This document shows positions 1 through 11,989 of a DNA stretch of 64,000 bases, in pieces (position 1 is the stretch's first letter; each line of letters opens with the position of its first letter). The notes beneath the pieces are model-generated. The model was not told the DNA's origin and did not search any database. It saw only the letters and a program-made list of their open reading frames with translations. Origin of the DNA: Lentinus brumalis (lineage: Eukaryota > Basidiomycota > Agaricomycetes > Polyporales > Polyporaceae); assembly GCA_001792895.1 (NCBI GenBank), contig MARA01000040.1, positions 186,001 to 250,000 on the forward strand, given 5' to 3'. Both the position numbers and the translations under genes were made by a program.

Positions 1-1278
1 TCCGTGCATTCGGATTTACTGACGCGTATCGCGGACAGGTTCTTGAACCTCAGCAAGACTGCGAACAATCCCGATGCTCTGAACTCGCTTCAGTCTGCGT
101 GCGAGCCTGCGCAGCTCGGGAGAAACACGGAGACGGTGTTGGACGAGACTTACCGCAAGGCGGGCAAGATGGACACAAGCGAGTTCCTCGTCCGACTGGA
201 CGTGGTGAAGTCCGGTCTTCTTGACGTGGTGTGCTTGAGTCTTTTGTCCGGCGACAAGTCGCGCCGCAGCGTCACTGCGGAGCTTTACAAGCTCAACGTG
301 TACGGTGAGTACTTTGTGAGGTTCTTTTAACTCTCCTTTTGACAGTCCTGCGTCGGTTGGTGCACGTGCCACAGGCGAAGGCGCGTTCTTCAAGCCGCAC
401 ACTGATACGCCGACAAACCGCAACATGTTCGGCTCGCTCGTTGTCGTGTACCCCACCCCGCACTTCGGCGGGACGCTTGTCCTCCGCCACCATGAGCACG
501 AGTGGACCTTCGACTCGGCCAGGCTCCTCGCTGGCACGTCCAACCGCCTCGCATACGCCGCGTTCTTCAGCGACGTCGAGCACGAAGTTACCCCCGTCAC
601 TTCCGGACACCGCATCAGCCTCACGTACAACCTATACTGAGCCGACTTGGGGTTGGACGGCATAGTCCTCAGTACGCAACCGGATGGTGTCAACGTCCTG
701 CAGCCGCCGAGCGCGAACGCGACTGACGTCGGTCGCATTCTGTCCGAAGTCCTGGAGGATTCGTCGCTGCTGCCTGCCGGCGGTACGCTCGGGTTCGGCT
801 TGCGGCACGCATACCCGTTCCCTCGTACCTGGGACCCCGCTGTCGACAAGTTGGACCCGCTTCTCTTACTTCCTATCCTGCTGAAGGGCAGCGATCTCGC
901 GCTGTACGACGCTTGTGATGCGCTCGGACTCGAGCCCAAGCTGAAGTTCATCAGCGAGACTGACGACAAGCCGGTGTTGCTCGACCGAGCGGTTCAGCTG
1001 AGCGTCATGGAGATCGAGGACCCGGAAGGCACGATGCTCCGAGAGCACAACGGCGTCGTTGTTGAAGAGGTCGGCGCAGACTTCGAGCCGTCCGAGGAGG
1101 ATATCGGCAAGAGCGTGCGGCCGGTGCACTGGGTGACGCGTGTGGGGCGATCAACAAGCTCGCATTCACGTACATTCACTACGGGAACGAGGGCGTTCTC
1201 AGTCATTTGTACATGACTCCTTGCCTGACCGTGGAAGTAGGCCCTGTGGGGGCGCGCCAGACATCGCGGGCAAAGTGA
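1..1278 (+). CDS. 2OG-Fe(II) oxygenase-like protein, 5'-partial, reading frame disturbed
   Basis: The gene enters from the left edge. A GT-AG intron at 305-374 joins two exons and gives a typical fungal 2-oxoglutarate/Fe(II) dioxygenase core: GEGAFFKPHTDTP carries the HxD iron ligands, EHEVTPVTSGHRISLTYNLY carries the distal His and the Arg that would bind 2-oxoglutarate. Two faults follow. A TGA at 638-640 is in frame; it is either a nonsense codon or lies inside a possible 48-nt intron (625-672), although that intron would remove the conserved YNLY. At the G-run 1144-1147 the frame shifts; one extra G would continue as VGAINKLAFTYIHYGNEG to the TGA at 1276-1278. The family is often annotated as prolyl-hydroxylase-like; the substrate is unknown. 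The family call is secure, the integrity is not. Confidence 0.75.
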
Positions 1279-1633
1279 AACTCCGGGAGGCACAGAAATG
1301 AGGTGTCGCGTGCGATGCTGAATTGTTCGGTGCATGTGTGGCCTCGAGTGTATGAGTACTTAGGCAGTAGCAGCGACTTCCCTTCGCTCAGCATGAACAC
1401 CTTGTATGTACCCGACCAAGCAAAGCCTGATTGGCATCCTATCGCAAAGATTACGATTGCGGCCAAAGACATCAGTGATCATACGCACAATACCGACGGC
1501 ACGATTTCTGGTCATATCCGTTCTCTCGAAGCGGCCACGGTCATATTCTCTAACCAAGTCGCCATCTGGTGCCATATGTATATTCGTAACTTGAAGCGGA
1601 AACCCGGCCGGCCTCACTTCACGTCGTGTCGTC

Positions 1634-2218
1634 CTACACTTCGAACGTCCCGAGGAACTCTACGAAGATGATGAGCCAAAGCCTGGCATGATGAGCTGAT
1701 AGCTCACCGTGCAAACGTTCTATTTTCTCGAAGTCGGCGTCAGCGATGTATCGCTGGATGGCAGCGGCCTTGCGGATAGTGAGCAGCTCCCACTCTCTCT
1801 TCTCTCCTGCTTGGACTACACGCCACCTGCAGGTGAACACGCGCATGAAAGGACACGGTTGCCGCCGGTCCAACTCCTCGATTGCGTCGGCCTCTGGCTC
1901 CGGTAGTGCTTGGTCGGCCCCGGTCCCGTCCCATATGCTCGCTGGGTCTCCATCACGAGACTGCGTCGCCGCCTCCTCGAAGACAGTCGGCGCCCTCGCT
2001 CCCGTGAGAGCGAAGAAACGGAGTGTGGGGATTGATGCCGGTATGACTTGTCGGATCATCTCGGTTCCTACGATGAGTACGGCTGAGTGTGCGGACTCCG
2101 TCTGCCGACGTTCTTCCACAGATCTAGACAAGAATACGCTACGTGCTTGAAGCGCTATGTCTACAGGGAGTCGTATCGAGAGAGATACGAGCGGGAGACA
2201 GCCGAGGCAGGGAGGCAT
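1634..2218 (-). CDS. Hypothetical protein, 194 residues
   Basis: This is a single open frame with an ATG at 2218. It starts with a short hydrophobic, Cys-containing stretch (MPPCLGCLPLVSL), followed by a charged helical section and a C-terminal region with WRVVQAGEKREWELLTIRKA. I do not recognise a domain. It looks more protein-like than the overlapping frames, with ordered alternation of hydrophobic and charged residues, and no better gene occupies the interval. The gene converges with the 2OG oxygenase gene. Undetected introns are possible. It may also be a chance frame. Confidence 0.4.
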   Translation of the reverse strand: MPPCLGCLPLVSLSIRLPVDIALQARSVFLSRSVEERRQTESAHSAVLIVGTEMIRQVIPASIPTLRFFALTGARAPTVFEEAATQSRDGDPASIWDGTGADQALPEPEADAIEELDRRQPCPFMRVFTCRWRVVQAGEKREWELLTIRKAAAIQRYIADADFEKIERLHGELSAHHARLWLIIFVEFLGTFEV

Positions 2219-2257
2219 GATGATCTAAGGAGACGTTAGCAATCACCGATCGAGTTG

Positions 2258-3441
2258 TCAGCAATAACAAAGAGGACATACGAGCCAGTTCCTAGGATCA
2301 ACAAGTAACGCAGATGCGGCGATGCGGAGGTCAAGCACTCGCAGTCGCGGTGCGTCAATAGCCACCTGACTCCAAAAGGACGCGGCCCTCATGTCGGGCA
2401 GTATCGTCATGCTGACTGACACGGGGATGCCTGACGGAATGTCTCCAACTTGGTGAGGCCAACAATAAATTTTAGCACATGATGATCGAGGCATATGTGG
2501 TCGATCATGATTTCCAAGTGGTGAATGGTTTGCAAGAAGGGCTTTACACACATGAGCTCCTTGAGGCCTCGAATCTCCAGACGATGCAGCGGAGGCCATC
2601 GACCAGGGGGAGATATGGATGTGTCTCCCGGAACACCGCGTAGTAGTTGGATGCTCAGCACGGCCAGGTTTGAGCACAATTGGGCAAGTTGCAATGCCGC
2701 TGGTGTGGCCTCTTCCAACTCCAGCTGACGGATAGATGGGAAGGAAGGTGTAGCGGTGACCGCATGGCTATCAAGCCAGCGATCGGGCGTGAAGAAATGG
2801 AGCTTCAGGAAGTGTAGCTTGGGAAGCAACGACAGAAGCTGAAGAAGTGGAATATAGGTGTTGGGTTCGCGATCGACGAGGGGATCGATGGCGACTCGAA
2901 CGCCGTTGTGGAAGCGCAGGACAAGCGTCCGGAGGTTAGAGAACGACGCACCCTGAAAGGCAGCGATGCAACAGTCCCCGACCATATTGAGTGTCATACA
3001 GCTCAAGCCATCAAGCGCAAGCAAGGCGGGGATCATGCGCGGGTCCTTCTGGGAAAGAGGATGAAGTTGATGGAGGACGAGCCTGTGCAATCCTTTCGCT
3101 TGGATGAGTTGGAGGAGAATATTGGTAACGAGACATGCCTGGATGAAGTGTGCATCGATGAGCGTCGTAGATTCTTCATCAACCTCGTACTCGAGAGGAT
3201 AGTACGCAGACAGCGTTAGTTCGAAGTCCTCCACATGTCGAGCTCGGCCATCGTGGCCGCGCAAGTAGGCGTGAAGTCGTCGTAGTTGGTAAGGGCTGCT
3301 GCATACGATAACGGCCACTATACGAGGAATGACCAATCGATAGGCCTCGGAGCATGTGAGTGCGACGCTGAGAGCGTTAGTGCCATAAAGATGTGAGAAG
3401 ATGGAGAGCAAGACGTCGTCGTCGAGTTCAAGTAGCCTCAT
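2258..3441 (-). CDS. F-box / leucine-rich-repeat protein
   Basis: The N-terminus (LELDDDVLLSIFSHLYGTNALSVALTCSEAYRL) is an F-box, the Skp1-binding module of SCF ubiquitin ligases; the next ~300 residues contain irregular leucine-rich segments (LRTLVLRF, LLSLLPKLHFLKLHFF, IRQLELEEATPAALQLAQL). The main frame closes early, just after LTKLETFRQASP. At 2423-2426 there is a run of four G (C on the coding strand). One more base would continue the frame as PVSVSMTILPDMRAASFW and run to the stop at 2258, as expected for this family, so I annotate the longer gene. It is probably a substrate receptor of an SCF ligase; the target is unknown. Related LRR proteins occur at 52-54 kb. Confidence 0.7.
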
Positions 3442-3895
3442 CTTTGATCAGCATTTAGGCGCGCAATCCGGTTTTCCACTTACTTATATAGGGCTTAACC
3501 ACGCTCACCGGCTTACGAAGAACTTCGCGCGAGATCTAGAGTCAATCAAGCGTGCGAGAAACAAAATCGCTGTATCAAGATGGTGGACCGGACCTCCCGT
3601 ACACCGTAGTCATGAGCACAATCGGTCAACTTGAACCTTCGACATCCGCTGCTTAAAGGGTCAACCTGACTCTACGCCGGGGGGACAAGTCATTGACTCT
3701 TACCCAACTCATAGAAAACATGGATCTGTAGTCGGATACAACTTGTAAATTTTCGAGCGAGGTTGGAGTGTAGGTCTCCTGGTCACAAGGGGCGGGCCCA
3801 TTATGAGGCCGTTGCCATCCCACTGGGCGCCGAGTCACTAAACCATGAGCAACATGAGGAAATAGATATTGCGATCATCGAAAGACACATACCCG
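3442..3895. other. Intergenic, no feature seen
   Basis: This stretch holds the promoter side of the F-box/LRR gene. I see no convincing coding frame, RNA gene or repeat. Confidence 0.4.
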
Positions 3896-4081
3896 CTATG
3901 GTTTCTCGGCCAGACGTGCACTCCTACGGAGGCCGGAGGGTGCAACCGCAGAGGTAGGAAACACTGCAGCGGGGATAGCGGCGGGGGCGGTGGGCTTTGT
4001 CGGCGTCGTGCTGGAGCTAGTCGATTTCTTCTTACGCGTCGCACGCGCCTTCTCTGCGCGGCGATGTAGAGTACGCGCCAT
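3896..4081 (-). CDS. Possible small basic protein, 61 residues
   Basis: A short frame starting MARTLHRRAEKARATRKKK ends LRRSARLAEKP. It is strongly basic, Ser/Thr/Pro-rich in the middle, and has the RRSARLA-type C-terminal motif seen in many small basidiomycete proteins. No domain is recognised. The frame is open upstream to 4315, so the start is uncertain. It could be the last exon of a gene or a chance frame. Confidence 0.25.
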   Translation of the reverse strand: MARTLHRRAEKARATRKKKSTSSSTTPTKPTAPAAIPAAVFPTSAVAPSGLRRSARLAEKP

Positions 4082-4562
4082 CCGAGTGGGGAGGTGTGGG
4101 ATAGATGGAGAGTAGACGTTATATAGTCTGAGGAAGTCCTGGCCAGACCGGAGGGAGTCCAGCCCGAGGTTGGCGGTTCGTGAGAGGTCGCGATAGAGTG
4201 GCGGTGTCAATGGGACGCGATATAAAGTCATGATGCAGCAACGTGCTCCAGAAATGCCGTAAGCAAGACCTTGATTCTGCCATAGTTGATAGGAGGGCGC
4301 TGCCGTAAAGTTCAATGAGCGTCGAAAAGAGGGCGCGCAATATAAATCATGCAGACAGGTGGTGAGGACCCTCAGTCAAGAGTCTTGTTCTTCGATGCGA
4401 GTCATAGGAGGGCAGTGCTTGACCGCCTGGCCATGTCTGCGAAGGTGGTTCAGGTACGAAAGCACCTCGGCCTCGAAGGTGGACACGCGGGCATAATTGC
4501 ACCGCACCCTACCCGCATGCGTAACTCATGAGCACAGTCGAGCAACGAGTTGGCATCTAGGC
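4082..4562. other. Intergenic, no feature seen
   Basis: No coding frame, RNA gene or repeat is recognisable between the small basic ORF and the 3' end of the HeLo/kinase-like gene. Confidence 0.4.
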
Positions 4563-7125
4563 TTACCGGCAAGTCAGTTCGATTCCACCGAGTTTGAGAG
4601 TCGGCCATATCCCTGGTGTGGGTTCAGGATCTAGGGACCAGTAACCCCACGGGCTCGGAGCCTCTCCGGATGCAAGGAGCGGCCGCTGATGGAAGTACAG
4701 CGTGGACGGACATTCTGGCAGCGGTACCATGAGCCAGGCGTTCGTTAGATTGCATGTACAATTCATACCTCCTTCGAAGCCGTCCTCATAGATGGCACCT
4801 GCATAATGGAACACTTCCTCGACTAGATGGCGCACAGGACTGTCAGTCAAGCCCCACCAAAGTAGCAGAACGGGCACTTACAGAGCACGACGTCATGCAG
4901 AGGAACTCCATATCGATTTGCAACCAACTCCGCATGGTTCCAGAAGAAGTCGTGGTACTCGCAGTCATCGGGCAGTGTCCGGACAACGGCAATTTCTTCG
5001 ATGTCGCCATCACGCTCAAATGCATGACTGAAGAGGCTAAGCTGTCAGGAACGCTGCGAGATACATATCGTATCCACTTACGTGACCACATCCTCCGGCC
5101 AAGGGTAGTCGTCCGCGGGTCTCCAATCGTCTCCGTTCGGTCGCTTGAGCAGGAAAGTAGTGATCTTCCCGGTCGGCTGTACCAGATCGTAGATGTGGCC
5201 AAGTCGAACGAATGATTCCGAGCGACCATCTCGCTTGATGTACCCATAGTCACCCCATTGAGCAGCGACCTCTGTCTGAAACGTGTGGGATGCCCATATG
5301 TTTCCCAAGTCGGAGTTGATGAACGGTTTAACGTCAATGGAGCCAGCAGCCTTTCCTGTACTCGAGCGCAGCAGCGAGAGAAGGGCGGAAGCGTGGGATG
5401 CGACATCGTCGTCGTTGGCGAAGTCTGCGTATAGTAGTCAGAATAGCCGCCAGACTGCATAGTGTGAAGTGCACTTACCCTCTCCGGGAGAGAGTGCGCC
5501 GAGCTCCTGTGAGACTGATGAGAAATGGTACTCAAGTCCAGAAAGATTGGCGTTTTACCTCATCGCAGATTGTACGCAAACGGGATTGGAAGCAGCCGAG
5601 GTTGGACTCCTCGAAGTCGGAGGCATCGATGATGAGCCTTCCCTCCTCGTTCAGCATGGCAGAAGGGAGACATCGGTCATGACTGTGACACTGATCATTC
5701 TCTTCAGTGCAGATTGCATGGATACTGGGGGATACACTTACGTCGCTGGCCGGGAGGCCCAATTCATGGACATAGCGATACGCATCCTGTGAAAACGAAC
5801 TGAGCTCACGGAGGGGACGTTGCAGTTGGAGCCGTTACCTGATAGTCAACGATCTATCTGGTGGTCAGTTTCCGACATTAGTTGGGAAATACAACATGAA
5901 CACTTACATGTTGCAACCAGAGGATTAGACGGCTCAACGTGTCCTTGCCTCGAAACTGATGCATGAGAGGCATCACTCCTGCATGCAGTCAGCGCTGGGG
6001 TTGGAAATTCAGACACGGTACCCATACCTGTATCCATGACATAGAACCGCTCGGAGAGCGATGGATGTGAGTATCCCAGGACTTGCGCTACGTATGGATG
6101 ATGTCTGGGTTCCAGATGTATCAGCGGCCCGAGATCTCACAATGGAAGCACGTACACATTCGGGTAGTAAGTCACCAGCGTGTTGTAGTCTGCCTGGTCG
6201 GCCTGTAGATCGGTCAGCGGCAGCAAACGTGGGATGGAGACGACGTACCTCGTCTGACTTTGACTGTCGGATCGTTCGCACAACCACGGCACGGCCGTCC
6301 CACTTCCCTTCCCATTCCTGGCCGACGTCGTGGCAACCTACTCGGTACGCCCCGCGAACCTTCAAACAACGGAGATCACTCCATCGGAAGAGACGAAGCT
6401 GGAAGGAAGTCGGTGGTCAGAGAAGCGATGAGGCCAAGCGACCAACCAGATGTACCTGTGAACGGTCGTCGTACGTCGCCTGTCTTTCCATCTTCGTACG
6501 AAGTGCGATGAGGCAGGCAGTCTAGCGAGGTGGTCAGTAGGATGCCCGAATGCCCTGTCAAAACTGAGTACTGACATCAAAAGCGCGCCAGGCGCTATCG
6601 AGAGCGTCGATGTGATTGTCTAGGATGGTCGCTATCGAGGCCCTATGGAAGAAGCGGTCTAGCGAAGTACGGCGAAGCTGTTTCTCGACATCGCCACGAA
6701 TGCGAGATAACAACCTGTCTGGAAGGTCAGAACCGTTTCGCACGCGTACGATGAAATCACTACGGCACCCATGAAGCTGCGTGAGGCTAGACTGCAGCGC
6801 CTCCCCGATTGCGTGAGGATCTGACTCGATGGACTCCTCGATATGCAAAGAGAGCTCCGCTGCACGCCGCGCGAGACGAACGAACCGTTCCTTATCCCCG
6901 CTTGCCTTCTACTCTCCGTATCAGCATGCTTTGGGTTTGCTCGCACAGGACGAAGACACGGACCTCTACTGCCCTGGCCAGCCCAAGGACCGAACCGCAT
7001 ATGACATTGAGGAACGGCACGTTGATAGCGACGTTCGAAGTTGCCTGCAGCACCTCGAGGGTACATATGATGTTCGCCAGAACATCTCCTGTGGCAAATC
7101 GTCTGGATCGTCGAGTCGTTGACAT
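4563..7125 (-). CDS. HeLo-like N-terminal domain plus kinase-like protein, multi-exon
   Basis: At least eight exons joined by ~50-nt introns can be read. The first ~130 residues (from MSTTRRSRRF at 7125, through FLNVICGSVLGLARAVE, then ASGDKERFVRLARRAAEL) match the helical N-terminal domain that precedes NACHT or kinase modules in many agaricomycete NLR-like proteins. After a linker (ACLIALRTKMERQATYDD) comes a region like a protein-kinase N-lobe: YRVGCHDVGQEWEGKWDGRA, then VVVRTIRQ, HPYVAQVLGYSHPS and RFYVMDTG. LNEEGRLIIDASDFEESN stands where the catalytic/DFG region should be; I see no HRD and no clean DFG, so it is probably a pseudokinase. The C-terminal ~250 residues (GNIWASHTFQTEVAAQWGDY to GIELTCR, stop at 4563) are unrecognised. 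A role in self/non-self or stress signalling is inference from architecture. Confidence 0.6.
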
Positions 7126-7566
7126 GACTGTAAGTGAACGGCGGGGATGGGAAGAAGGCGAGGGTCCTACCGTGTATATCAGCGCTGGGAACCGCCTGTA
7201 CAGCTTTGCACAGCCTTTGTATGTACCTCGGGGTGAGGCGACATCATAGAAAGGCGGCTGACAAGCTGAGGTGCGCGCGATGCATGCGTTACGGCACCGA
7301 CAATACGAGGACCGCGCACCCGAGACGACTCCGACGTTCGACTGGTAGTTACAGAGACGGCGGTTAACCACTGAAGCCTCGCTCATCCCCAAATCTTGAA
7401 CTCACCTCACGTAGAATCTCCCTGGACCGCACTCGGCCGAGAAGGCTAGGGCGAGTATGATAGCATTATACAAGGCAACAATTGCATCACAGTGCAGGAC
7501 GGGAACGGGGAAAGGACGACGGTGGGACGGGCTCGACGTGGTGCCGCGGTAATCGCGTATAGTCCC

Positions 7567-9169
7567 TCACGGGGTCTCCTGCGGACGCACAACCAGCTTC
7601 GTGCCGCTGACCGTGCCCTGCTTCAGCCGCTCCAACCCCTCCGCGACGCCCGCAAGCCCATTCTGCAGCACCTCCACCCTGTTCGGCTGGCACACACGCA
7701 CACGGTCAGTAAGCGGACACGCAACAAGACCTCAGAGACAGACGTACCACGATGATCCCAGCGCGCAGCCAGTCCGTGAGACGGCTGCAGAGCTCCAGGC
7801 CGAGCGCCCTATTGAACGGCGCATGCACGCTGCCAAACACCACGATGACCCGCTTCCCGGCGCCGTCCTTCAACTTATCCTCCGGGATGGCGGGAGGCAG
7901 GGTGAGGATGAGGGTGCCGCCCGGGGCGAGGGCGTCGTACGCGAGCACCTGAGTGTCCGCGGTCGCGATGGGATCGTAGACGTACTCGATCGGCGTGCCG
8001 CCTGTGATCTTCTGGATCTCGCGCAGGACGTCCTCGGGAGCGCGAGAGCGGTCGAGGACGTGGGTCGCCCCGAGGGACTTGAGCAGGGCCGCGTTGTGCG
8101 AGGATGCCGTGGTGATAATGGGCGAGTGCCCGGACAGCTTCGCCAACTGGATGGCTGCACGGAGTCAGGTGAATGCCACGAGCCGCAACGCCGAGAAGAC
8201 GTACCGTACTGTCCGACGGAGGATGAGCCGCCGAGGATCAGGGCGGGCTTCCCGGCGAACTTCGTCGTGCCCTCTTGCTCCCACGGAGCGGGCCAGTTCG
8301 CAGACTTGGCGTCCGGGTGGTGGCTCCATAGCCCGGTCGCAACCGTCGCGAGACCGAGCAGAACCGACGCCGCCTGATCGAAGGACATGTTATCCGGGAT
8401 CTGCGAGGACTTGTCAGTCTCGGCATCAAAGAGCATATAACACGGCAGGCAGGCGCTGAATAGCGGAAGTGTCGAGTAGTCCTCAACTGATCCTGCAGGC
8501 CATCCGTGAACACCTGACTGTCCTGACTGTCATGGTCGGTCGCCGGAAAGGCTGCCTTTTCGGTAACCTTTCAACTCAAATCGGATACCCAAGGAGGTCT
8601 CCTTGAGGGACATGAGAATCCTGTCATAAGCTAACATCTCCTGTGTTCGAAGAGTCGAAACACTGGGAATGGCCAAGGTGTTACGGGAAGGCAACCTCCG
8701 TTGAGAATTTCCCTATCTGCTCTCGCGACCGATTCTAGCACAGCACCTGCCGTGTAGCGACACCACAGGACGATGATGCGTACCTTAGAGGTCCGGTCCG
8801 CAGGGACAATGCAGTACTGCTGGAACGTCGCGTGCGTATTGGCAAAGTCGCCCTGGAAGACACTGCAAAACGCGTCAGTACCGGGCTAATGCCACATACA
8901 CAGGTAATAACGTACATCTTGTCGCCTTTCGCGAGATTATTCACCTCGCCGCCGACATCTTCGACGGTGCCCGCGGCCTCGCAGCCCGCAACGTGCGGGT
9001 AGCTCTGCACGTACAGGCCGTACGCCTGGATCTTCCAGTCGAGCGGGTTCAGGGCGGTGGCAGCGATCTTGACGAGAACGTCCTGGGGACCGGGAGTGGG
9101 GACGTCGGTGACTGTGACCTCCCAGTTGCCGTGCGCTGCAGGGAGAACGAGAGACTTCTGTGTCGACAT
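7567..9169 (-). CDS. MDR-family NAD(P)-dependent reductase (enoyl/quinone reductase-like)
   Basis: Five exons can be joined: MSTQKSLVLPAAHGNWEV through GEVNNLAKGDKM; FQGDFANTHATFQQYCIVPA; IPDNMSFDQAASV through GGSSSVGQY; AIQLAKLSGHSPIITTAS through DWLRAGIIV; and PNRVEVLQNGLAGVAEGLER ending RPQETP at 7569. This is a medium-chain dehydrogenase/reductase: a GroES-like N-terminal half with the ALNPLDWK signature, and a Rossmann half with a GGSSSVGQYA nucleotide-binding turn. The structural-zinc cysteines are absent, as in quinone oxidoreductases and trans-acting enoyl reductases. The substrate cannot be read from sequence. All five exons are in frame, making this the only undamaged copy of the family in the window. 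It is the mirror partner of 56903-58384. Confidence 0.85.
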
Positions 9170-10410
9170 TGTGGAGATGAGAAGAGGTGGAATGGAGTGC
9201 TGATGACTGCAAACTCACCAGCTCTTATATCCTCGCAGTCCCTCTACGTGCGATGTCGTCCACATCACTTTGAACCCCGTCTCCGGTCTTGAGTTGTACG
9301 TGGCCTGGGTCGCTCAGCACGATGTTCAGACTCCATCTCAAACTGGAGCGCAGCGGTAATCTTGACAAGCCTTTCATGTTCCGCAGCGCGAGCTAGCATC
9401 AGCGGTTCGTAATCCGCAGGAGTAGGTGTATATCGTAGACTCGGAGGCACGGTGGAGGCTGGTGGATGTCGAAGTCAACGTTACGCAGGGCTTACAAGTC
9501 GGGCCGCCGGGACGACGCGTCTCCCAGGCGTCTTCGGCCTCCTGCTCCTCCTCAGTCCTCCTCCGCAGCTCCTCCTCCTCTTCCGAGTCTGTTCAGGTCC
9601 CTTCCTGCCCCCGGGCTCGTAGTATCTTGTTTCTTCGTACTCAAGCACTGTGCGTGCGACATGGAGACCTTGGACCTGGTGAAGACATCATATCGGCGCT
9701 GCTACAGCGAGCTCCTTCCTCTGAGGCACTTCGACTTCATTCTTCCTCTATGCCTGGGGTCTCGTCACTGGAATAACCACTGTTTTCGATGATCTTTGCA
9801 CAGCCGGAACGGCTGGAGAGTTTTGCGAGTGAGGCTTCGATGTACGGTGCGTCGCATTCCACTTCACAACTCCTTCCCCGCAACCACATACCGTAGCATG
9901 TGCGTCCGTCGACCGTTGCTGGAGCCTGGATCGAATTCTGCCTCGAGTCCGTCTGGGCCTGTCTTCTCCAATTTGTCCCCGCTACATACGTTGAAGATAA
10001 AGCGTGCTTTGCGACGGACACTGGTCGCACACACCACACTGCCGCGGGCAAGCCCTGGGCCTTGGAGTCTGGAGACATGTGCACCCGCTCGTGTTGCTAA
10101 ATCCTGGTGACATCAACCTCGGTGTACAATGGCTACATACCACGGAAGGTACATACTGCTAGGGCCGAGACCTCGAACCTCCTGCTCCCCCGTCATTCAC
10201 AGCATCATTGATCATACGTACTACTACGTGCCTCAAATAATACCTCCGTCGCATCCATACACGCATGTACGGCGATCCAGCCACCGCACGCGGCGAGCAC
10301 ATGCATGATGGCGGCATGTTCAGCCCTACAGCCCGACCCGATCGAGGACGGAGCCGGGAGCCTACTGGCCTATTTCAGCGCCCGGCGTAACCATCCGCAC
10401 CTCCTCGTTG
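9170..10410. other. Intergenic stretch of the left arm, no gene
   Basis: No convincing gene. The stretch matches 54950-56850 in inverted orientation. The site near 9415-9425, beside the ATCCGCAGGAGTAGG stretch, corresponds to the place where the right arm carries a 468-bp MITE, and appears here as the empty site. Confidence 0.5.
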
Positions 10411-10417
10411 TATAAAG
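10411..10417 (+). promoter_or_regulatory. TATA box of the beta-trefoil gene
   Basis: TATAAAG lies 92 bases before the ATG at 10503, a normal distance for a TATA-driven fungal gene with a short 5' leader. Confidence 0.5.
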
Positions 10418-10502
10418 AGTGGCACGTCGATCGAGGACCAGCACGGTCCTCGTCTCCACAGTGCTCAAGATCACCTACACCTACTACAACTTGCGCGTCA
10501 CC

Positions 10503-11130
10503 ATGAAGTCCTTCGCCGCCCTCTTCTCCGCCGTCGCTGCCGTCGTGCCCTTCGTTGCGGCCGACTTCATCCCCGCAGGCACCGCCGCGCACTTCTTCTC
10601 CAGCCAAAGTACGTAGCTGCACACCTCGTAATGAGAACGATCACTAACGCGACCCCACGACACCACAGACACCTCCCTCGTCTTCGCGCCCGAGTTCGCC
10701 GCGCCCGGCGCGAACCTCGTCGCCGCCCTTGCGGGCGACGGCTCCTCCGCGGACATCACCGCGCTCTTCCCCGTGAAGGGCACCGGCGTACCCACGCAGA
10801 TCGCGTACGGGGACTTTTGCATCACCGCGAACGGCGTCGTGCCCAGCACTGCGAACCAGACGCTCTACATCGCGGACTGCGACCCCGCGGACGCGACGCA
10901 GCTCTGGACGGTCAACGAGTCGCCTGCCACGGTCTCGAATGCGGACGGCAATTGTGTTACCTTGGGCAGGGCTGCGCGCGGTGTGGTGGTGAGTACTCGG
11001 TCTTTGCCTTCCGCGCGGGTTTGATTGGAGGTGCTTGTGCTGATGCGAGTTGTGGTAGGTGTCGCTGGCGGAGTGCAACGATGTGCTCCTGCATCTCCAG
11101 ATCTGGAACCCAAAGCCCGTCTCGGCCTGA
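10503..11130 (+). CDS. Secreted ricin-B-like beta-trefoil protein
   Basis: Three exons (10503-10608, 10669-10988, 11059-11130) encode about 165 residues. MKSFAALFSAVAAVVPFVAA is a clear signal peptide. The mature part has Cys-bearing strands (YGDFCITANG, LYIADCDP) and two QxW-type ends (DATQLWTVN and LQIWNPKPVSA), the pattern of a single carbohydrate-binding-like beta-trefoil. Only the lectin-like fold is indicated; nothing suggests an enzymatic or toxic partner domain. The third exon was chosen because VSLAECNDVLLHLQIWNP closes the fold. The mirror copy is at 54220-54844. Confidence 0.7.
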
Positions 11131-11443
11131 AATGAATGCGGACATGGGTGGGCGGACTCCTATGACATAGCGAGGATTCTTTGGACTAAGCGGCGTATCG
11201 TATCCTATGATGGTACGAGGGCTGTATGATAATGCCATAATCTCACGTCTACACCTTGTGTTACATGCCCCTTCGTCGAGCATCATTGTCTGAGACCTGC
11301 CTGATTGTGGTCTGCCTCGGTTTCGACAGGTCCAAAAGGCCGATCCCGCCAGTCCTGTATGCGCGGTGCAAGACAGTACCGCATTGACTTTACCTAGATT
11401 GCAAATGCACGTAATCCTGAAGTTGGATGCAAGTTAAATGGAA

Positions 11444-11701
11444 TCACGGAGCATAATCACGAGACCGTTCGTTCATGACCGTACATGTCCTCGAACAAAT
11501 GGATTCACAAAAAGAAAGAATATCCCCTGCTTCATCTGCTTCATCTTCTTCGTCGGCTTCATCGGCTTTTTTGTAATCCTCAGAAACATTCAGGTAAAGA
11601 AAGAGGGGGGAGGTTGGAACATAACTGAACGATGCAAAGTGAGCTGACGTCTGAGAGATAGAGGCGCAGCGAGATGAGATGCGGCAAGAAAAGACTGCCA
11701 T
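11444..11701 (-). pseudogene. Relic of the LRR gene of the right arm
   Basis: The minus strand here reads like the middle of the LRR gene at 52.8-53.05 kb: a segment equivalent to LSLYLSDVGSLCIVHLCPNL, then LFLYLNVSEDYKKADEADEE facing LFLHLEVTEDFWKADGETDE. Only about 250 bases are left; the 5' and 3' parts are missing and the frame is broken. It shows that the left arm once held this gene. Confidence 0.7.
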
Positions 11702-11989
11702 GCGAGTTGATGTTATCCAGCTAACCTGTGCTTCCAGGCGGAAGTCCTAGGAAGCATATATTGCCCACTGATCCACCATGAGTGTAAGATTCGATGAGGC
11801 AGGGATTTCACTAACGCGATGTGGGGTCAGGCCGCATGAACACCGCTTCAGTTCCTGCCCCGCACATGCCGAGCCTGCAAAGCTTCAGCGTTCATTGAAA
11901 TGCATGCAATCGCAGGCACTCACCTGCCGAAAAAGGTACAAGTCTTCTGTCGAAGCACACGCACAGGAGCAGTCAGAGTGCTTTGTGCG

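Noticed and set aside
16..969. 317-residue antisense open frame over the 2OG oxygenase
   Set aside because: Shadow frame; the plus strand shows the dioxygenase motifs.
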